In this document: piece after piece, positions 27,028 through 35,117 of the stretch
Numbering within the stretch: the stretch's first letter is position 1
Layout: the number at the start of each line of letters is the position of its first letter
Assembly: GCA_036703255.1 (NCBI GenBank)
Contig: DATNPL010000092.1
Coordinates: forward strand, 95,896-159,895
Length of the DNA stretch: 64,000 bases
Reading direction: 5' to 3'
DNA from: Drouetiella sp036703255
GTDB lineage: Bacteria > Cyanobacteriota > Cyanobacteriia > Elainellales > Elainellaceae
Position numbers and translations under genes: made by a program
The notes under the pieces: generated by a model
Told to the model about the DNA's origin: nothing
What the model saw: only the letters and a program-made list of their open reading frames with translations
Databases searched by the model: none

Positions 27028-28218
27028 TCATGAATGCTGCAATAGCACCTCTGTTGTGGCTTGCCCGGTCTTTTGCCAGCTAAATTGGCTTGCTCTGGCA
27101 AATCCCGCAGTTCGCAGCTGCGATCGCGCCCCATCATCTTGAATTAGGGTTCGCATGGCCGCCGCAATTTCGGCCTCGCGGTAGGGATCAACCAGCAGCG
27201 CCGCATCTCCTGCCACTTCAGGCAGCGAAGAGAGGTTAGAAGTGATCACAGGCATACCGCAAGCCATCGCCTCTAGCACCGGAAAGCCAAACCCCTCCCA
27301 CAGGCTAGGAAAGATTAGCGCGATCGCCTCTGCCATAATTTTCGGCAGATCTGCATACGCCACATAGTCGAGAAATTTAACCCGATCGCCAACTGCCAAT
27401 TCTGCTGCCTGAGCCTGGAGCAAGGGCGTGTAGCGGCGATCGTGGGAGCCAGCAATCCACAGGTCATAGTCTTTGGGCAGTGTGGCAAAGGCTTGAATGA
27501 CGCGATGCAGATTTTTGTAGGGGTCAGGACGACCAATATAAAAGAAATAGGGGCGATCGCGCTCCAAACCCTGGCGCTCTAAACCCTGACGCTCTGAAAC
27601 CTTGAAGTGATTAGCATCATGCGCCAACAAAATCGGCGTTATTTTGCGGGCTGGAATTTGGTAGTAATCCACAATATCTTGCGCCGTTGCTGCCGAATTG
27701 CAGATGATATGCTCGACCTGCGCTAGCACCTGCGGCACATAGTAGCGACTGTATTGCGTCAGGGGCGAACTCCATCGCGGGAAACGCAGCGGAATCAGAT
27801 CATGCACCACCACCACGGCTCGCTGCTGGCCTTGCGCTGACTGCCTCCACCTGAGCGGCGCTTCAGGAACCGGAGAAAACAGCAGAGGCGATCGCAGCTC
27901 CGTGCAGATCTGAGGAAGCTGCCGCTGTGTCCAGAGCAGCCGCCGCAAATGACCCAGCTTGCCCTGCTCTGCCGTGAGATTAGCCGGAATTTCTCGATGA
28001 TCATAGGTAGCCAGCTTGCCCTCACGGGGAAAGGTGTCGGCAGCCAACAGGGTTAGATGGGGCAGATTGAGGTGAGGAATGAGATTCCGGGCGTAGGTGG
28101 CCAGTCCGGTGGGCTTTACGCCAACGAGAGAGAGATTGACCGCAACGCCGCTTTCTTGTTGAACAAGGTCTTGCTGGGCAGCATCTTTCTGAATAAAATC
28201 GTCCTGCATGATGCTCAT
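27028..28218 (-). CDS. Glycosyltransferase family 4 (mannosyltransferase-like)
   Basis: A 396-residue GT-B enzyme. Features: VNLSLVGVKPTGLATYARNL (glycine-rich N-terminal loop), VVVHDLIPLRFPRW, YFFYIGRPDPYKNLHRVIQAF and the C-terminal FPSLWEGFGFPVLEAMACGMPVI with the E-x7-E pair. A 15-bp minisatellite encodes LERQG repeats just before the C-terminal domain. Donor and acceptor unknown. Its ATG immediately follows the stop of the cupin gene (zero gap), so both are one transcript. Confidence 0.87.
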   Translation of the reverse strand: MSIMQDDFIQKDAAQQDLVQQESGVAVNLSLVGVKPTGLATYARNLIPHLNLPHLTLLAADTFPREGKLATYDHREIPANLTAEQGKLGHLRRLLWTQRQLPQICTELRSPLLFSPVPEAPLRWRQSAQGQQRAVVVVHDLIPLRFPRWSSPLTQYSRYYVPQVLAQVEHIICNSAATAQDIVDYYQIPARKITPILLAHDANHFKVSERQGLERQGLERDRPYFFYIGRPDPYKNLHRVIQAFATLPKDYDLWIAGSHDRRYTPLLQAQAAELAVGDRVKFLDYVAYADLPKIMAEAIALIFPSLWEGFGFPVLEAMACGMPVITSNLSSLPEVAGDAALLVDPYREAEIAAAMRTLIQDDGARSQLRTAGFARASQFSWQKTGQATTEVLLQHS

Positions 28219-28563
28219 TTAGCCGATCGCCACTCGTAGCCCAAAATAAGTTAGCACCAAGTCTTCTGTACCCGGATTGCTGACCTCATGCACCTCACCG
28301 GGTTCTACAGACACACAAACTCCCGGCTCTAGCCGATAAGGCTGACCGTCAATCTGAATCATCCCAACTCCCGATTCCACAAAAAAGACTTCGCACATAT
28401 CTTGATGGGCATGGGCTGCTGCCACCTGCCCTGGTGCAAACCGCGCCTGAGAAAAGTTGGTCAGGTGGGGCAGATCGCCCGATCGCAACATCACTTTTTT
28501 TTGAATGGCTGGATTGTGCGAGACTTGCTCATTAGGCAAATGGCTCAGGGCAGTGAGTTTCAT
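28219..28563 (-). CDS. Cupin domain protein
   Basis: A 114-residue single-domain cupin from the ATG at 28563 (a TTG three codons upstream also opens the frame). Motif 1 is AHAHQDMCEVFFVESG and motif 2 is EPGEVHEVSNPG, together giving the His/Glu metal site. It could be a small isomerase, dioxygenase or sugar-binding protein. It abuts the GT4 gene without a gap, so a role in nucleotide-sugar or glycan chemistry is plausible but not shown. Confidence 0.82.
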   Translation of the reverse strand: MKLTALSHLPNEQVSHNPAIQKKVMLRSGDLPHLTNFSQARFAPGQVAAAHAHQDMCEVFFVESGVGMIQIDGQPYRLEPGVCVSVEPGEVHEVSNPGTEDLVLTYFGLRVAIG

Positions 28564-28866
28564 GGGTCGCAACGGCTAATGTGCAAGGTTATTTCAAGGC
28601 CATGACTATGAATTTTACTGGAGCGTGAAGTACCCCTCCCCGAACTCCTAGCCAGCAGCGCCTTAAGGCTTGAGGCATGATTTTTAGACCCCCTTTAACC
28701 TGCAAAATATTCCTAGGGCTTGCCTAACGGGGGTCGATGCGATCGCCGGACTTAAGGCATACTGGCTAAGAATAACCCACTTTGGCGATCGCTTTTTTCT
28801 ATACCATCCGCCCTGCCTCCATCGCGCTCTACAGCAAATCTGTCTTTACATAAAACGACTTTAAAA

Positions 28867-29829
28867 TTGGTTCCCATGAGTTTATCCCAATCCTCCCCTG
28901 CTCTGTCTTCCAACTCCAGCGATCGGTTTCGTCAAGCTGTCCAAGCCGGAGATTTTTTGGTCACGGCTGAAGTCATGCCGCCCAAAGGCAGCAGCCCAGC
29001 CCACATGATCGAAATGGGGAACTTGCTGAAGGGGAGGGTTCACGCCGTTAACATTACTGACGGTAGCCGTGCCGTCATGCGTATGTCTTCTCTGGCGGCT
29101 TCGGTGATCTTGATACAGCAGGGTATTGAGCCAATCTGCCAGATGGCCTGCCGCGATCGCAACCGCATTGCGCTGCAAGCCGATTTGCTGGGGGCGCAGG
29201 CTCTAGGGATTCGCAACATCTTGGCGCTGACGGGCGACCCCATTAAGGCAGGCGACCACGCAGACGCCAGAGCCGTCTTTGAACTAGAGTCTGTGCGGCT
29301 GCTGCGGCTGATTGACAAACTCAATCAGGGCAGCGACTCTAACGATAAGCCGCTGACGGATGGCGCAACCCATCTGTTTGCAGGTGCGGCGATCGATCCG
29401 CAATGTCAAAGTTGGTCAGGGCTACAGCGGCGCTTCGATCGCAAGCTGGCCTCTGGCGCACAGTTTTTTCAAAGTCAGCTGATCTCAGATTTCGATCGCC
29501 TGGAAAAGTTTATGGCTCACATTGCAATCGGCTGCAATAGACCGATTCTGGCCGGAATCTTTTTGCTGAAGTCTGCCAAAAACGCACAGTTTATTAACCG
29601 CAACGTGCCGGGAGTGCAAATTCCGCAGCATATTATCGATCGGCTAGAGGGCGCATCTGACCCCCTGCAAGAAGGAGTGGCGATCGCCGCTGAGCAGGTG
29701 CGCTTGGCGCGAGAGCTGTGTCAGGGCGTGCATATCATGGCGATTCGGCGAGAAGACTTGATTCCTCAGATTCTCGATCAGGCCGGAATTGCTTCTCTCA
29801 CTCCCTCAGCTTATGAATCAACGAATTAG
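28867..29829 (+). CDS. Methylenetetrahydrofolate reductase-like protein
   Basis: A 320-residue TIM-barrel protein of the MetF superfamily. TAEVMPPKGSSPAHMIEM, VNITDGSRAVMRMSSLAASVIL, QMACRDRNRIALQADLLGA and NILALTGDPIKAGDHADA match the flavin and folate-binding framework; the catalytic region is around the N-terminal Glu of AEVMPPKG. Canonical MetF reduces 5,10-methylene-THF to 5-methyl-THF for methionine synthesis. A rho-independent terminator follows. Confidence 0.82.
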   Translation: MVPMSLSQSSPALSSNSSDRFRQAVQAGDFLVTAEVMPPKGSSPAHMIEMGNLLKGRVHAVNITDGSRAVMRMSSLAASVILIQQGIEPICQMACRDRNRIALQADLLGAQALGIRNILALTGDPIKAGDHADARAVFELESVRLLRLIDKLNQGSDSNDKPLTDGATHLFAGAAIDPQCQSWSGLQRRFDRKLASGAQFFQSQLISDFDRLEKFMAHIAIGCNRPILAGIFLLKSAKNAQFINRNVPGVQIPQHIIDRLEGASDPLQEGVAIAAEQVRLARELCQGVHIMAIRREDLIPQILDQAGIASLTPSAYESTN

Positions 29830-29910
29830 TCACCTGATGGGTCACGCCCCCCTTGTGATTACGGGAGGAGGTTGTCATTATCTAACTCAGTGACGATTTT
29901 CAGGAACTCC

Positions 29911-29942
29911 AACCCTCAAGCTTTGCGTTTGGGGGTTTTATT
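29911..29942 (+). terminator. Rho-independent terminator after the MetF-like gene
   Basis: AACCCTCAA pairs with TTGGGGGTT (one G-T pair) over a nine-base loop, followed by TTTATTTAT. It lies ~80 bases after the stop codon. Confidence 0.7.
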
Positions 29943-29968
29943 TATGGGCTGGCGCGATCGCTCGAAGC

Positions 29969-30193
29969 TTAGGCAGCTTGCACCTCTAGCGTCATGGCTA
30001 CGACTTCTTTATTGAAGAAGGATTGCTTTTCTTCCTCTGAGAGCGTTTCCAGGTAAAGTTCAACTGCCTCCTTCATGTTCTCTGTTGCTTCTGCTAACGT
30101 GTCTCCCTGACTTTGACATCCCGGCAACTCTGGGCAATAGGCGTAGAACCCATCTTCATCTTTTTCAATCAAAATGTTCACTTTATAAGGCAT
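29969..30193 (-). CDS. HicB-family protein (orphan antitoxin-like)
   Basis: A 74-residue protein with the HicB partial RNase H-like fold: VNILIEKDEDGFYAYCPELPGCQSQGDTLAEATENMKEAVELYLE. HicB proteins normally neutralise a HicA mRNA interferase encoded next to them. No HicA-type frame is present here. It lacks the C-terminal DNA-binding extension of long HicBs. The ATG at 30193 has a GGAG upstream; an ATG six codons earlier (30211) is an alternative. It is 140 bases downstream of the NACHT gene on the same strand. Confidence 0.8.
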   Translation of the reverse strand: MPYKVNILIEKDEDGFYAYCPELPGCQSQGDTLAEATENMKEAVELYLETLSEEEKQSFFNKEVVAMTLEVQAA

Positions 30194-30333
30194 GTTGCTT
30201 ATCTTCTCCATACTTCGTTTTCAATATTATTCTGACTGGCGGAAGTGGCTTTGCGCGATCGCCCCCACTGCATAAAGGTATCGATAACGAGTGCTTCCCA
30301 AAGTTGGGCGAGGGGCAATATTTCACCCTTAAC

Positions 30334-32586
30334 CTACCGATCGGCTGCGGCTGCTACCGTCAGCATCCGCCCCTCGATCGCGTCCCAGGTCTGGGGCGAC
30401 ACGCGCACGGCTGCTTCTTTGCAACGCACCATCAGTTCACAGGCATAGAGATAGTTGGCTAGCGCTTTTGCTTCAGTATTTGAGAGTGTTGCAGTCTCGC
30501 GATCGAGTCTCAAGGCATCAAACCAGATTTGATAGAGGCGATTGGCAAAGGCTTGTCGGGCTTCAATCGGCTGACTGTCGCCCGGAACTTGAGACTGAAG
30601 CCTCTCTAGATCGGCAACTAGCTTTGTAAAATTAGCGGATTGAAAGATTTTTATTTTTTCAAATTCGCGGGCGAGGGCAAGGGCGCGGACGAGGGCAAGG
30701 GCAAGGTCACGAGCGAGGTCACGGGCACGAACGAGGTCACGGTCAGCGAGGTCGCGGGCAAAGTCAAGGTCGCGGGCGCGGGCAAGATCACGGGCGAGGT
30801 CGGCAAGGTCGCAGGCAAGGTCAGCTAGGTCGTGGGCACGGGCAAATGCACGCTCAAGGTCGCGGGCGCGGGCAAGATCACGGTCACGGGTAAGGGCACG
30901 CTCAAGGTCTCGGTCGAAGTTACGCGCAAGAGCACGGTCGAGGTCGCGGGCAAGAACGAGCGCAGCGGTTCGTTTAGCCACAGGATTGTAGTTTTCCTTT
31001 GATCCTAAAGTTGCGTTCTCTGACCATTGCAATAAAGCTTTCAGCTTCGGCGTATTGATCAACAAACGTACTTGTTCTTCCATCAAAAGCAGCAGCGGAT
31101 CGGCTCCTTTGCTTCCGGGCAGCAGACCCGCAATCAGCAAAAACACCTCGCGCCAGTTGTCGTTAGTCAGATGTTTTGCGACCAGCGATCGCATATTTTC
31201 GGGATTATCGACAATGTATTGCGCCGTCAGATGCTCTTGCAGCGTCAGATGCGAGAAAGAATAGGCATCTTCTGCCCGCTCTACCAAAATTCCTTGCTGT
31301 ACTGCGATCGCTTCCAGCACTTTTTCGCCATCCAAATGCTTTGGCGCATTCAGGTTGCTCGCCAGAAAAGTCTTGATGCGATCGACAATCTCGCGCTGCG
31401 AAAAAAATAGCTGATCCTTGGCAAAACCTTTGGCGGCGATTTCCGACAGCAGACTTTCTTCTAGCTCTACGCTCAGCCCTTCGTAAATTTGCCGCTGGTT
31501 TTCCAGACATTTCTCGGCTGCCCATTCTTCTAGCAAGATCCGCAGGGCTTTGCGATACAAAACACTGCGGTTGCTGGGAAAGCTGAGAGATCGATCGTAG
31601 ACCAAACAAAGAAAGGTTAGCAGCAGCGGCGTATGCGCCAGCTCTTTTGCTCCAGCCGCTTGAGGCTTCTGCAACTCTGTCCAGCAGGTTTCGGCTTTTT
31701 GAGTTTGATAATCGGTGGGCGATCGGAACCAGTTGCGAATAAACCGCTCAATCTGATCGTCTTCAAACTCTGCCATTGTCACATCGCTGAAGCGCCGAAA
31801 ATTGTTGCGGTAGGCGGCGATCCGACAGGAGGCAATGTAGCGGTTTTTGTCATAGCGATCGACAAAATCTTGAATGGCTTGAATTGCTTGCGTTAGCTGC
31901 GCGGTTGGCACTTCATCTAGCCCATCCAACAAAATCAGCAGCCTGCCCTGATTTAAGGCTTTGCGGGTAAACCCTTTGGCATCAGGAAACCCACAGGTTT
32001 CAAACTCGTTGACAATCACCTGCTCTAGATTAATGGCTCCAGTATTCAATCGCTTTAGCTCAATGAACACTGGAATGCAGCGATGCTGAAATTGCTGCCG
32101 CTTTCCTCGCAGCGCCTCCAGACCCATCTTGCGCAAAAACGTAGACTTTCCGGCTCCTGGTGCGCCCAACACCATCAAATACGGCTTGGCATTGGCAACG
32201 GCTAGCCCCTCTTGCTTTTTGCCTTCCTGCTGCCGCAGCCGTCGCGATCGCGTTTCCCGAAACGCCTGCTCCATCTCTTGAGCTGAGGCAAACTGGCGTA
32301 GACCATCACCGTCTAAAAACCGCACTGCGGTATAAACAGAATCCAGGCTGACAGGCTCTCGCATCCCCAAAACCTTGAGGATGCAATGTCGCTCCTGATA
32401 GGTTTCCACATATTGACGAGAGGCGTTGAAAAGCTGCTGCTGCGTTCCATCGCTGATTTGCTTGCTGCCTCGGCTCAGGAATCCTTTAACTTCGTCTTTG
32501 GCACTGTCTTTAAGAATATCTGTCGCTAAGTCTTTCAAGACCGAAGTCATCGCCGCGATCGCAGCAGCCGTCAACGGATCAACCAT
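30334..32586 (-). CDS. NACHT-domain NTPase with ARDL repeat region
   Basis: A 750-residue STAND-type NTPase. The N-terminal ~110 residues are helical (MVDPLTAAAIAAMTSVLKDL). The NACHT core has Walker A GAPGAGKST (141-149), Walker B LLILLDGLDEVP (217-228) and a sensor-like YIASCRIAAYR. A winged-helix/helical part follows (to ~540), with FSHLTLQEHLTAQYI near 460. Residues ~545-640 are a repeat of Ala/Arg/Asp/Leu (DLARARDLERA type). The last 110 residues are a helical NACHT C-terminal domain. Bacterial NACHT proteins include antiphage sensors (bNACHT); that role is inference from the family. It lies in an accessory region with antitoxin-like genes. Confidence 0.85.
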   Translation of the reverse strand: MVDPLTAAAIAAMTSVLKDLATDILKDSAKDEVKGFLSRGSKQISDGTQQQLFNASRQYVETYQERHCILKVLGMREPVSLDSVYTAVRFLDGDGLRQFASAQEMEQAFRETRSRRLRQQEGKKQEGLAVANAKPYLMVLGAPGAGKSTFLRKMGLEALRGKRQQFQHRCIPVFIELKRLNTGAINLEQVIVNEFETCGFPDAKGFTRKALNQGRLLILLDGLDEVPTAQLTQAIQAIQDFVDRYDKNRYIASCRIAAYRNNFRRFSDVTMAEFEDDQIERFIRNWFRSPTDYQTQKAETCWTELQKPQAAGAKELAHTPLLLTFLCLVYDRSLSFPSNRSVLYRKALRILLEEWAAEKCLENQRQIYEGLSVELEESLLSEIAAKGFAKDQLFFSQREIVDRIKTFLASNLNAPKHLDGEKVLEAIAVQQGILVERAEDAYSFSHLTLQEHLTAQYIVDNPENMRSLVAKHLTNDNWREVFLLIAGLLPGSKGADPLLLLMEEQVRLLINTPKLKALLQWSENATLGSKENYNPVAKRTAALVLARDLDRALARNFDRDLERALTRDRDLARARDLERAFARAHDLADLACDLADLARDLARARDLDFARDLADRDLVRARDLARDLALALVRALALAREFEKIKIFQSANFTKLVADLERLQSQVPGDSQPIEARQAFANRLYQIWFDALRLDRETATLSNTEAKALANYLYACELMVRCKEAAVRVSPQTWDAIEGRMLTVAAAADR
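30667..30954 (-). repeat. ARDL-type coding repeat within the NACHT gene
   Basis: About 96 codons of a GC-rich degenerate repeat, in which GCGAGGTCACGGGC-like units recur on the plus strand. It encodes Ala-Arg-Asp-Leu runs rich in alternating charge, predicted as one long helix or a set of short helices. Copies are irregular in length (four to seven residues between DL pairs). Confidence 0.85.
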
Positions 32587-32620
32587 AAGGGCAATCAGAG
32601 AAGAACGCTATGACTACCAA

Positions 32621-32935
32621 GATAGGCGATCGTTTCTACTTTGAAGTGCAACGTTTGAGTTCAGAAAGCGGAACTTCGAGTTTAGAGGTGAATGGTTCAT
32701 GCTCAGAGCTTCAACGTTGAAGTTCTGAGAGCGATCGTTTCTATTCTGAAGTGCAAGATTCTTGTTTTGAGGTGCAATGCTTGAGTTCAGAAGTGCAATA
32801 TTTGAGTTCAGAAGGCGAAACTTCGAGTTCACAGGTGCAATGTTCATGCTCAAAGGCTGAAACTTCGAGTTCACAGGTTAACGGCTTGTGTCCAAAGCTG
32901 CAAGGTTTGAGTCCTGAGAGCGATCGTTCCTGTTT
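32621..32935. repeat. 21-bp degenerate tandem array 1 (15 units)
   Basis: Fifteen consecutive 21-bp units, exactly in phase over 315 bases with no indel. Typical units are TGAAGTGCAACGTTTGAGTTC and AGAAGGCGAAACTTCGAGTTC; two or three carry GCGATCGTTC (a HIP1-like core). The length is a multiple of three, so several frames are open on both strands and encode heptad-like peptides. The array lies 34 bases upstream of the NACHT start codon and ends 21 bases before the antitoxin-like gene's stop codon. Related arrays are at 33465 and 34075. Confidence 0.9.
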
Positions 32936-32956
32936 TAAGCGTGTGATCTCCAAAAA

Positions 32957-33178
32957 TCAGGGGTCGCGAAGGACTTCATTCAAGTCTCTCACTTGATGAG
33001 CAGCAATATCAGCCTCTGCTTTGGCAATCAACGCATCTAGCTTACCTGCTGCAAGATCTGCTGCCATTTGCTGCTCCCAGCTCTGGTCTAAGTAGTTCTG
33101 AATCCAGGCTGCAAGCTGGCGAATATCATTTTGGGGAAGCTTTTGGATAGCCGCTTCAATGTCTAGTAAATTACTCAT
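32957..33178 (-). CDS. Small antitoxin-like protein
   Basis: A 73-residue protein: MSNLLDIEAAIQKLPQNDIR, then QLAAWIQNYLDQSWEQQMAADLAAGKLD and a tail NEVLRDP. This resembles the short acidic antitoxin-like proteins often paired in cyanobacteria with RelE/ParE toxins. No toxin frame follows; instead the downstream bases are the 21-bp array and then NACHT. It may be an orphan antitoxin or a regulator of the NACHT gene. The assignment is by resemblance. Confidence 0.6.
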   Translation of the reverse strand: MSNLLDIEAAIQKLPQNDIRQLAAWIQNYLDQSWEQQMAADLAAGKLDALIAKAEADIAAHQVRDLNEVLRDP

Positions 33179-33307
33179 TTCGAGAAGTCCGCACTTCAGT
33201 TCCCATTACTCTCAACGATAATCATAGCCACCTATTAGCTGGCTAGCTGGGTTTGCGCGATCGCACCAACTTGTAGTGTTAAAAGGCTGCAAGCTCAAAG
33301 GTTTAAG

Positions 33308-33458
33308 AAGGATGTTTGAAAAGTATCAAAAGTTCTGCATTCGCCCCCCAACCCCCCAATTCTGGGGGACTTTCAAGCCAATTTTTGTCAAAGTTCCCCA
33401 GAATTGGGGGATTTAGGGGGCTGTCCGAGTAGCAATCGGTCCTTTTTAAACATCCTCT
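33308..33458. mobile_element. MITE-like element
   Basis: About 150 bp bounded by inverted GGATGTTT (33310-33317) and AAACATCC (33448-33455). Inside is a palindrome of CCCCCAATTCTGGGG and CCCCAGAATTGGGGG separated by ~30 bases. It has no coding capacity. Similar C/G-rich dyads are widespread in cyanobacterial genomes. No certain target-site duplication is visible. It ends seven bases before 21-bp array 2. Confidence 0.6.
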
Positions 33459-33464
33459 AAGTTT

Positions 33465-33540
33465 AGAGAGCGATCGTTCCTATTCTGAAGTGCAAGATTC
33501 TTATTTTGAAGTGGAATGCTTGAGTTGAGAGGGCGATCGC
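33465..33540. repeat. 21-bp degenerate tandem array 2 (3.6 units)
   Basis: Units AGAGAGCGATCGTTCCTATTC, TGAAGTGCAAGATTCTTATTT and TGAAGTGGAATGCTTGAGTTG, then a partial unit ending in GCGATCGC. Three successive units closely match three successive units of array 1 (32726-32788), so a 63-bp block has been copied. Confidence 0.85.
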
Positions 33541-33555
33541 AAGAAGCTTCAAAGC

Positions 33556-33753
33556 TTAATCCTCATCCTCTAGAAGCTTTCCAAGATTGTGAGTATCCAT
33601 CAATTCCTTATACCGCTCAGACAGGCTTTTTCTTAAGGTGTCTTCGACAATGCTGCTGACCGTTTGATCACTAAGACCAGATAGCGTCTTCAACAGCCTA
33701 TCCAAGTTAGGCGTGATATACAGGCGCAATTCTGTTTTCTTTTTCCTAGCCAT
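33556..33753 (-). CDS. Small ribbon-helix-helix-like protein
   Basis: A 65-residue protein with a very basic N-terminus (MARKKKTELRLYI) and a helical remainder (DRLLKTLSGLSDQTVSSIVEDTLRKSLSE), the layout of RHH DNA-binding antitoxins: a short strand, then two helices. The last residues EDED are acidic. No partner toxin lies next to it. It sits between array 2 and the small plus-strand gene. Confidence 0.6.
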   Translation of the reverse strand: MARKKKTELRLYITPNLDRLLKTLSGLSDQTVSSIVEDTLRKSLSERYKELMDTHNLGKLLEDED

Positions 33754-33935
33754 TTACGGTTCTTATCGCTTACTTAGCCTCAGCAACCCAACGATCGTAA
33801 CTAGGTTTGAGAATTATTCTTTATCTTTGGCAATTCTGTATTGCTCGAATTGCCGAATTAACTTATAGTAAAGTCACGTCAAAACAGTTCAGAAGCCTCA
33901 TGGTATCTGTGCTATGTCCCTATGGAGTTTTAATC

Positions 33936-34061
33936 ATGATTACCCTTTCTACTGATGAAATTGCTCTGCTGCGCTCAATCCTCGTTGCCCTCAGAGCCAT
34001 CAAAGTCCGAGATATTGACAAAGCCCTCGTGATTCTCAGCAAGCTCGATCGCAACCCATAG
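33936..34061 (+). CDS. Small hypothetical protein
   Basis: A 41-residue frame with GGAG eight bases before its ATG. The protein is MITLSTDEIALLRSILVALR followed by DIDKALVILSKLDRNP, with an amphipathic helical pattern. A longer frame to 33807 exists but starts in AT-rich non-coding-like sequence. 21-bp array 3 begins 14 bases after its stop. Confidence 0.4.
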   Translation: MITLSTDEIALLRSILVALRAIKVRDIDKALVILSKLDRNP

Positions 34062-34074
34062 GAGACCTGAGTTC

Positions 34075-34280
34075 AGCAGGCGATCGTTCCGGTTTCAAGT
34101 GCGATCGTTCCTGCTCGAAAGCGCAACATTTGAGTTCAGAGGGCGATCGTTCCGGTTTTGAGGTGCAGCGTTTGAGTTCAAAGGCGCAACATTTGAGTTC
34201 AGAAGGCGATCGTTCCGGTTTCAAGTGCGATCGTTCTTGTTATGAGGTGCAACTTTCGAGTTCAGAGAGCGATCGTCTGT
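34075..34280. repeat. 21-bp degenerate tandem array 3 (9.8 units)
   Basis: Nearly ten units in phase without indels, arranged mostly as a 63-bp higher-order repeat: a GGCGATCGTTCCGGTTT unit, a second unit (either TGCGATCGTTC or TGAGGTGCAGC type) and a GCAACATTTGAGTTC or CTTTCGAGTTC unit. It lies between the 41-residue gene and the first Uma2 gene, ending ~30 bases upstream of the latter's start. Confidence 0.9.
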
Positions 34281-34313
34281 AACAATTGAGGAGTGCCAGA
34301 GGAACTTGCGATC

Positions 34314-34892
34314 ATGGTGACTTCACCCCAACAGCCTCTCAAAATGACGGTTGAGGAGTACCTGGAATGGGAATCTCAGCAACAGATGCGCCATGAATAC
34401 GTTAATGGCGAACTGTTTGCCATGACAGGCGGAACAATTCCCCACAATGACATTGCCCTCAATCTTTACACGGCGTTGCGTCCTCACCTGCGCTCACGAG
34501 GATGCCGGATCAATGTGTCGGATGTCAAAGTTCAGGTCAGTCCTGCTAACCCTTACTATTATCCGGACATCATCGTCAGTTGCGATACGCAAGACCGCAA
34601 CGCCCGCAAATTTATTCAGTCTCCCACTCTCATTGTAGAAGTTCTCTCTCCCAGCACGGAGGCAAAAGATCGGGGCGAAAAGTTCATTTCCTATCAGACC
34701 ATGTCCAGTCTGCAAGAATATGTCCTGATTGATTCTGAGAAAGTTGCGGTGGAGTGCTATCGGCGGGGTGAGGGGCGCATGTGGCTCTACTCTCCTTACC
34801 GGGCAGGAGACATGATTACCCTGAGTAGCCTTGAGTTTGAGTGTCCGATCGAACTGCTGTATGAAGGGGTATCGTTTGAGGAACCAGAGTAG
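34314..34892 (+). CDS. Uma2-family endonuclease (PD-(D/E)XK fold)
   Basis: A 192-residue protein from the ATG at 34314; a GTG seven codons upstream is less likely. MTVEEYLEWESQQQMRHEYVNGEL is the conserved N-terminal region, YYYPDIIVSC and LIVEVLSPST carry the PD...(E)xK-like catalytic Asp/Glu, and LQEYVLIDSEKVAVECY follows. Uma2 (DUF820) proteins are numerous in cyanobacteria and often lie near mobile or accessory DNA; no function is settled. Confidence 0.85.
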   Translation: MVTSPQQPLKMTVEEYLEWESQQQMRHEYVNGELFAMTGGTIPHNDIALNLYTALRPHLRSRGCRINVSDVKVQVSPANPYYYPDIIVSCDTQDRNARKFIQSPTLIVEVLSPSTEAKDRGEKFISYQTMSSLQEYVLIDSEKVAVECYRRGEGRMWLYSPYRAGDMITLSSLEFECPIELLYEGVSFEEPE

Positions 34893-34898
34893 CTGGAG

Positions 34899-35069
34899 GT
34901 GATAGGGTGGCGTTCAGGAGGCGATCTTTCCCTCCATAAACTTAACTCCTGCCTCTGGGACGCAAAAGCGTACTCATTACTTCGAATCAATCCAGAAGCG
35001 GCTGATGAGTTTGTCGATTTGTATTTGGAGCGAAATTCTCAGAATCAGCCTCCCGATCGCTTTGAGTAA
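34899..35069 (+). CDS. Short open frame after Uma2, possible gene remnant
   Basis: In the frame of the Uma2 gene, immediately after its stop, 56 codons are open and end at TAA (35067-35069). The C-terminal part, WDAKAYSLLRINPEAADEFV followed by DLYLERNSQNQPPDRFE, looks like real protein sequence. The only in-frame starts are GTG, and no proper ribosome-binding site is seen. It may be a decayed small gene or the tail of a lost one. Confidence 0.3.
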   Translation: MIGWRSGGDLSLHKLNSCLWDAKAYSLLRINPEAADEFVDLYLERNSQNQPPDRFE

Positions 35070-35117
35070 ATTCAGGAAAGCTAAAATTAGATAAGTTCTC
35101 TAGCTGAGCAGCACATC

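Noticed and set aside
26897..27142. 81-codon plus-strand frame
   Set aside because: It overlaps the 3' end of a clear GT4 gene by more than 100 bases and its sequence shows no family features.
30640..30828. Plus-strand frame of Gly/Lys/Glu/Val repeats
   Set aside because: It is the antisense of the ARDL repeat in the NACHT gene and is open because of the repeat composition.
32614..32996. Overlapping frames on both strands across 21-bp array 1
   Set aside because: All are open because the repeat unit is a multiple of three without stops. I kept the array as a repeat and listed the peptide idea as a hypothesis.
32621..34280. CRISPR array
   Set aside because: The 21-bp units are contiguous without spacers and degenerate, and no Cas gene is present.
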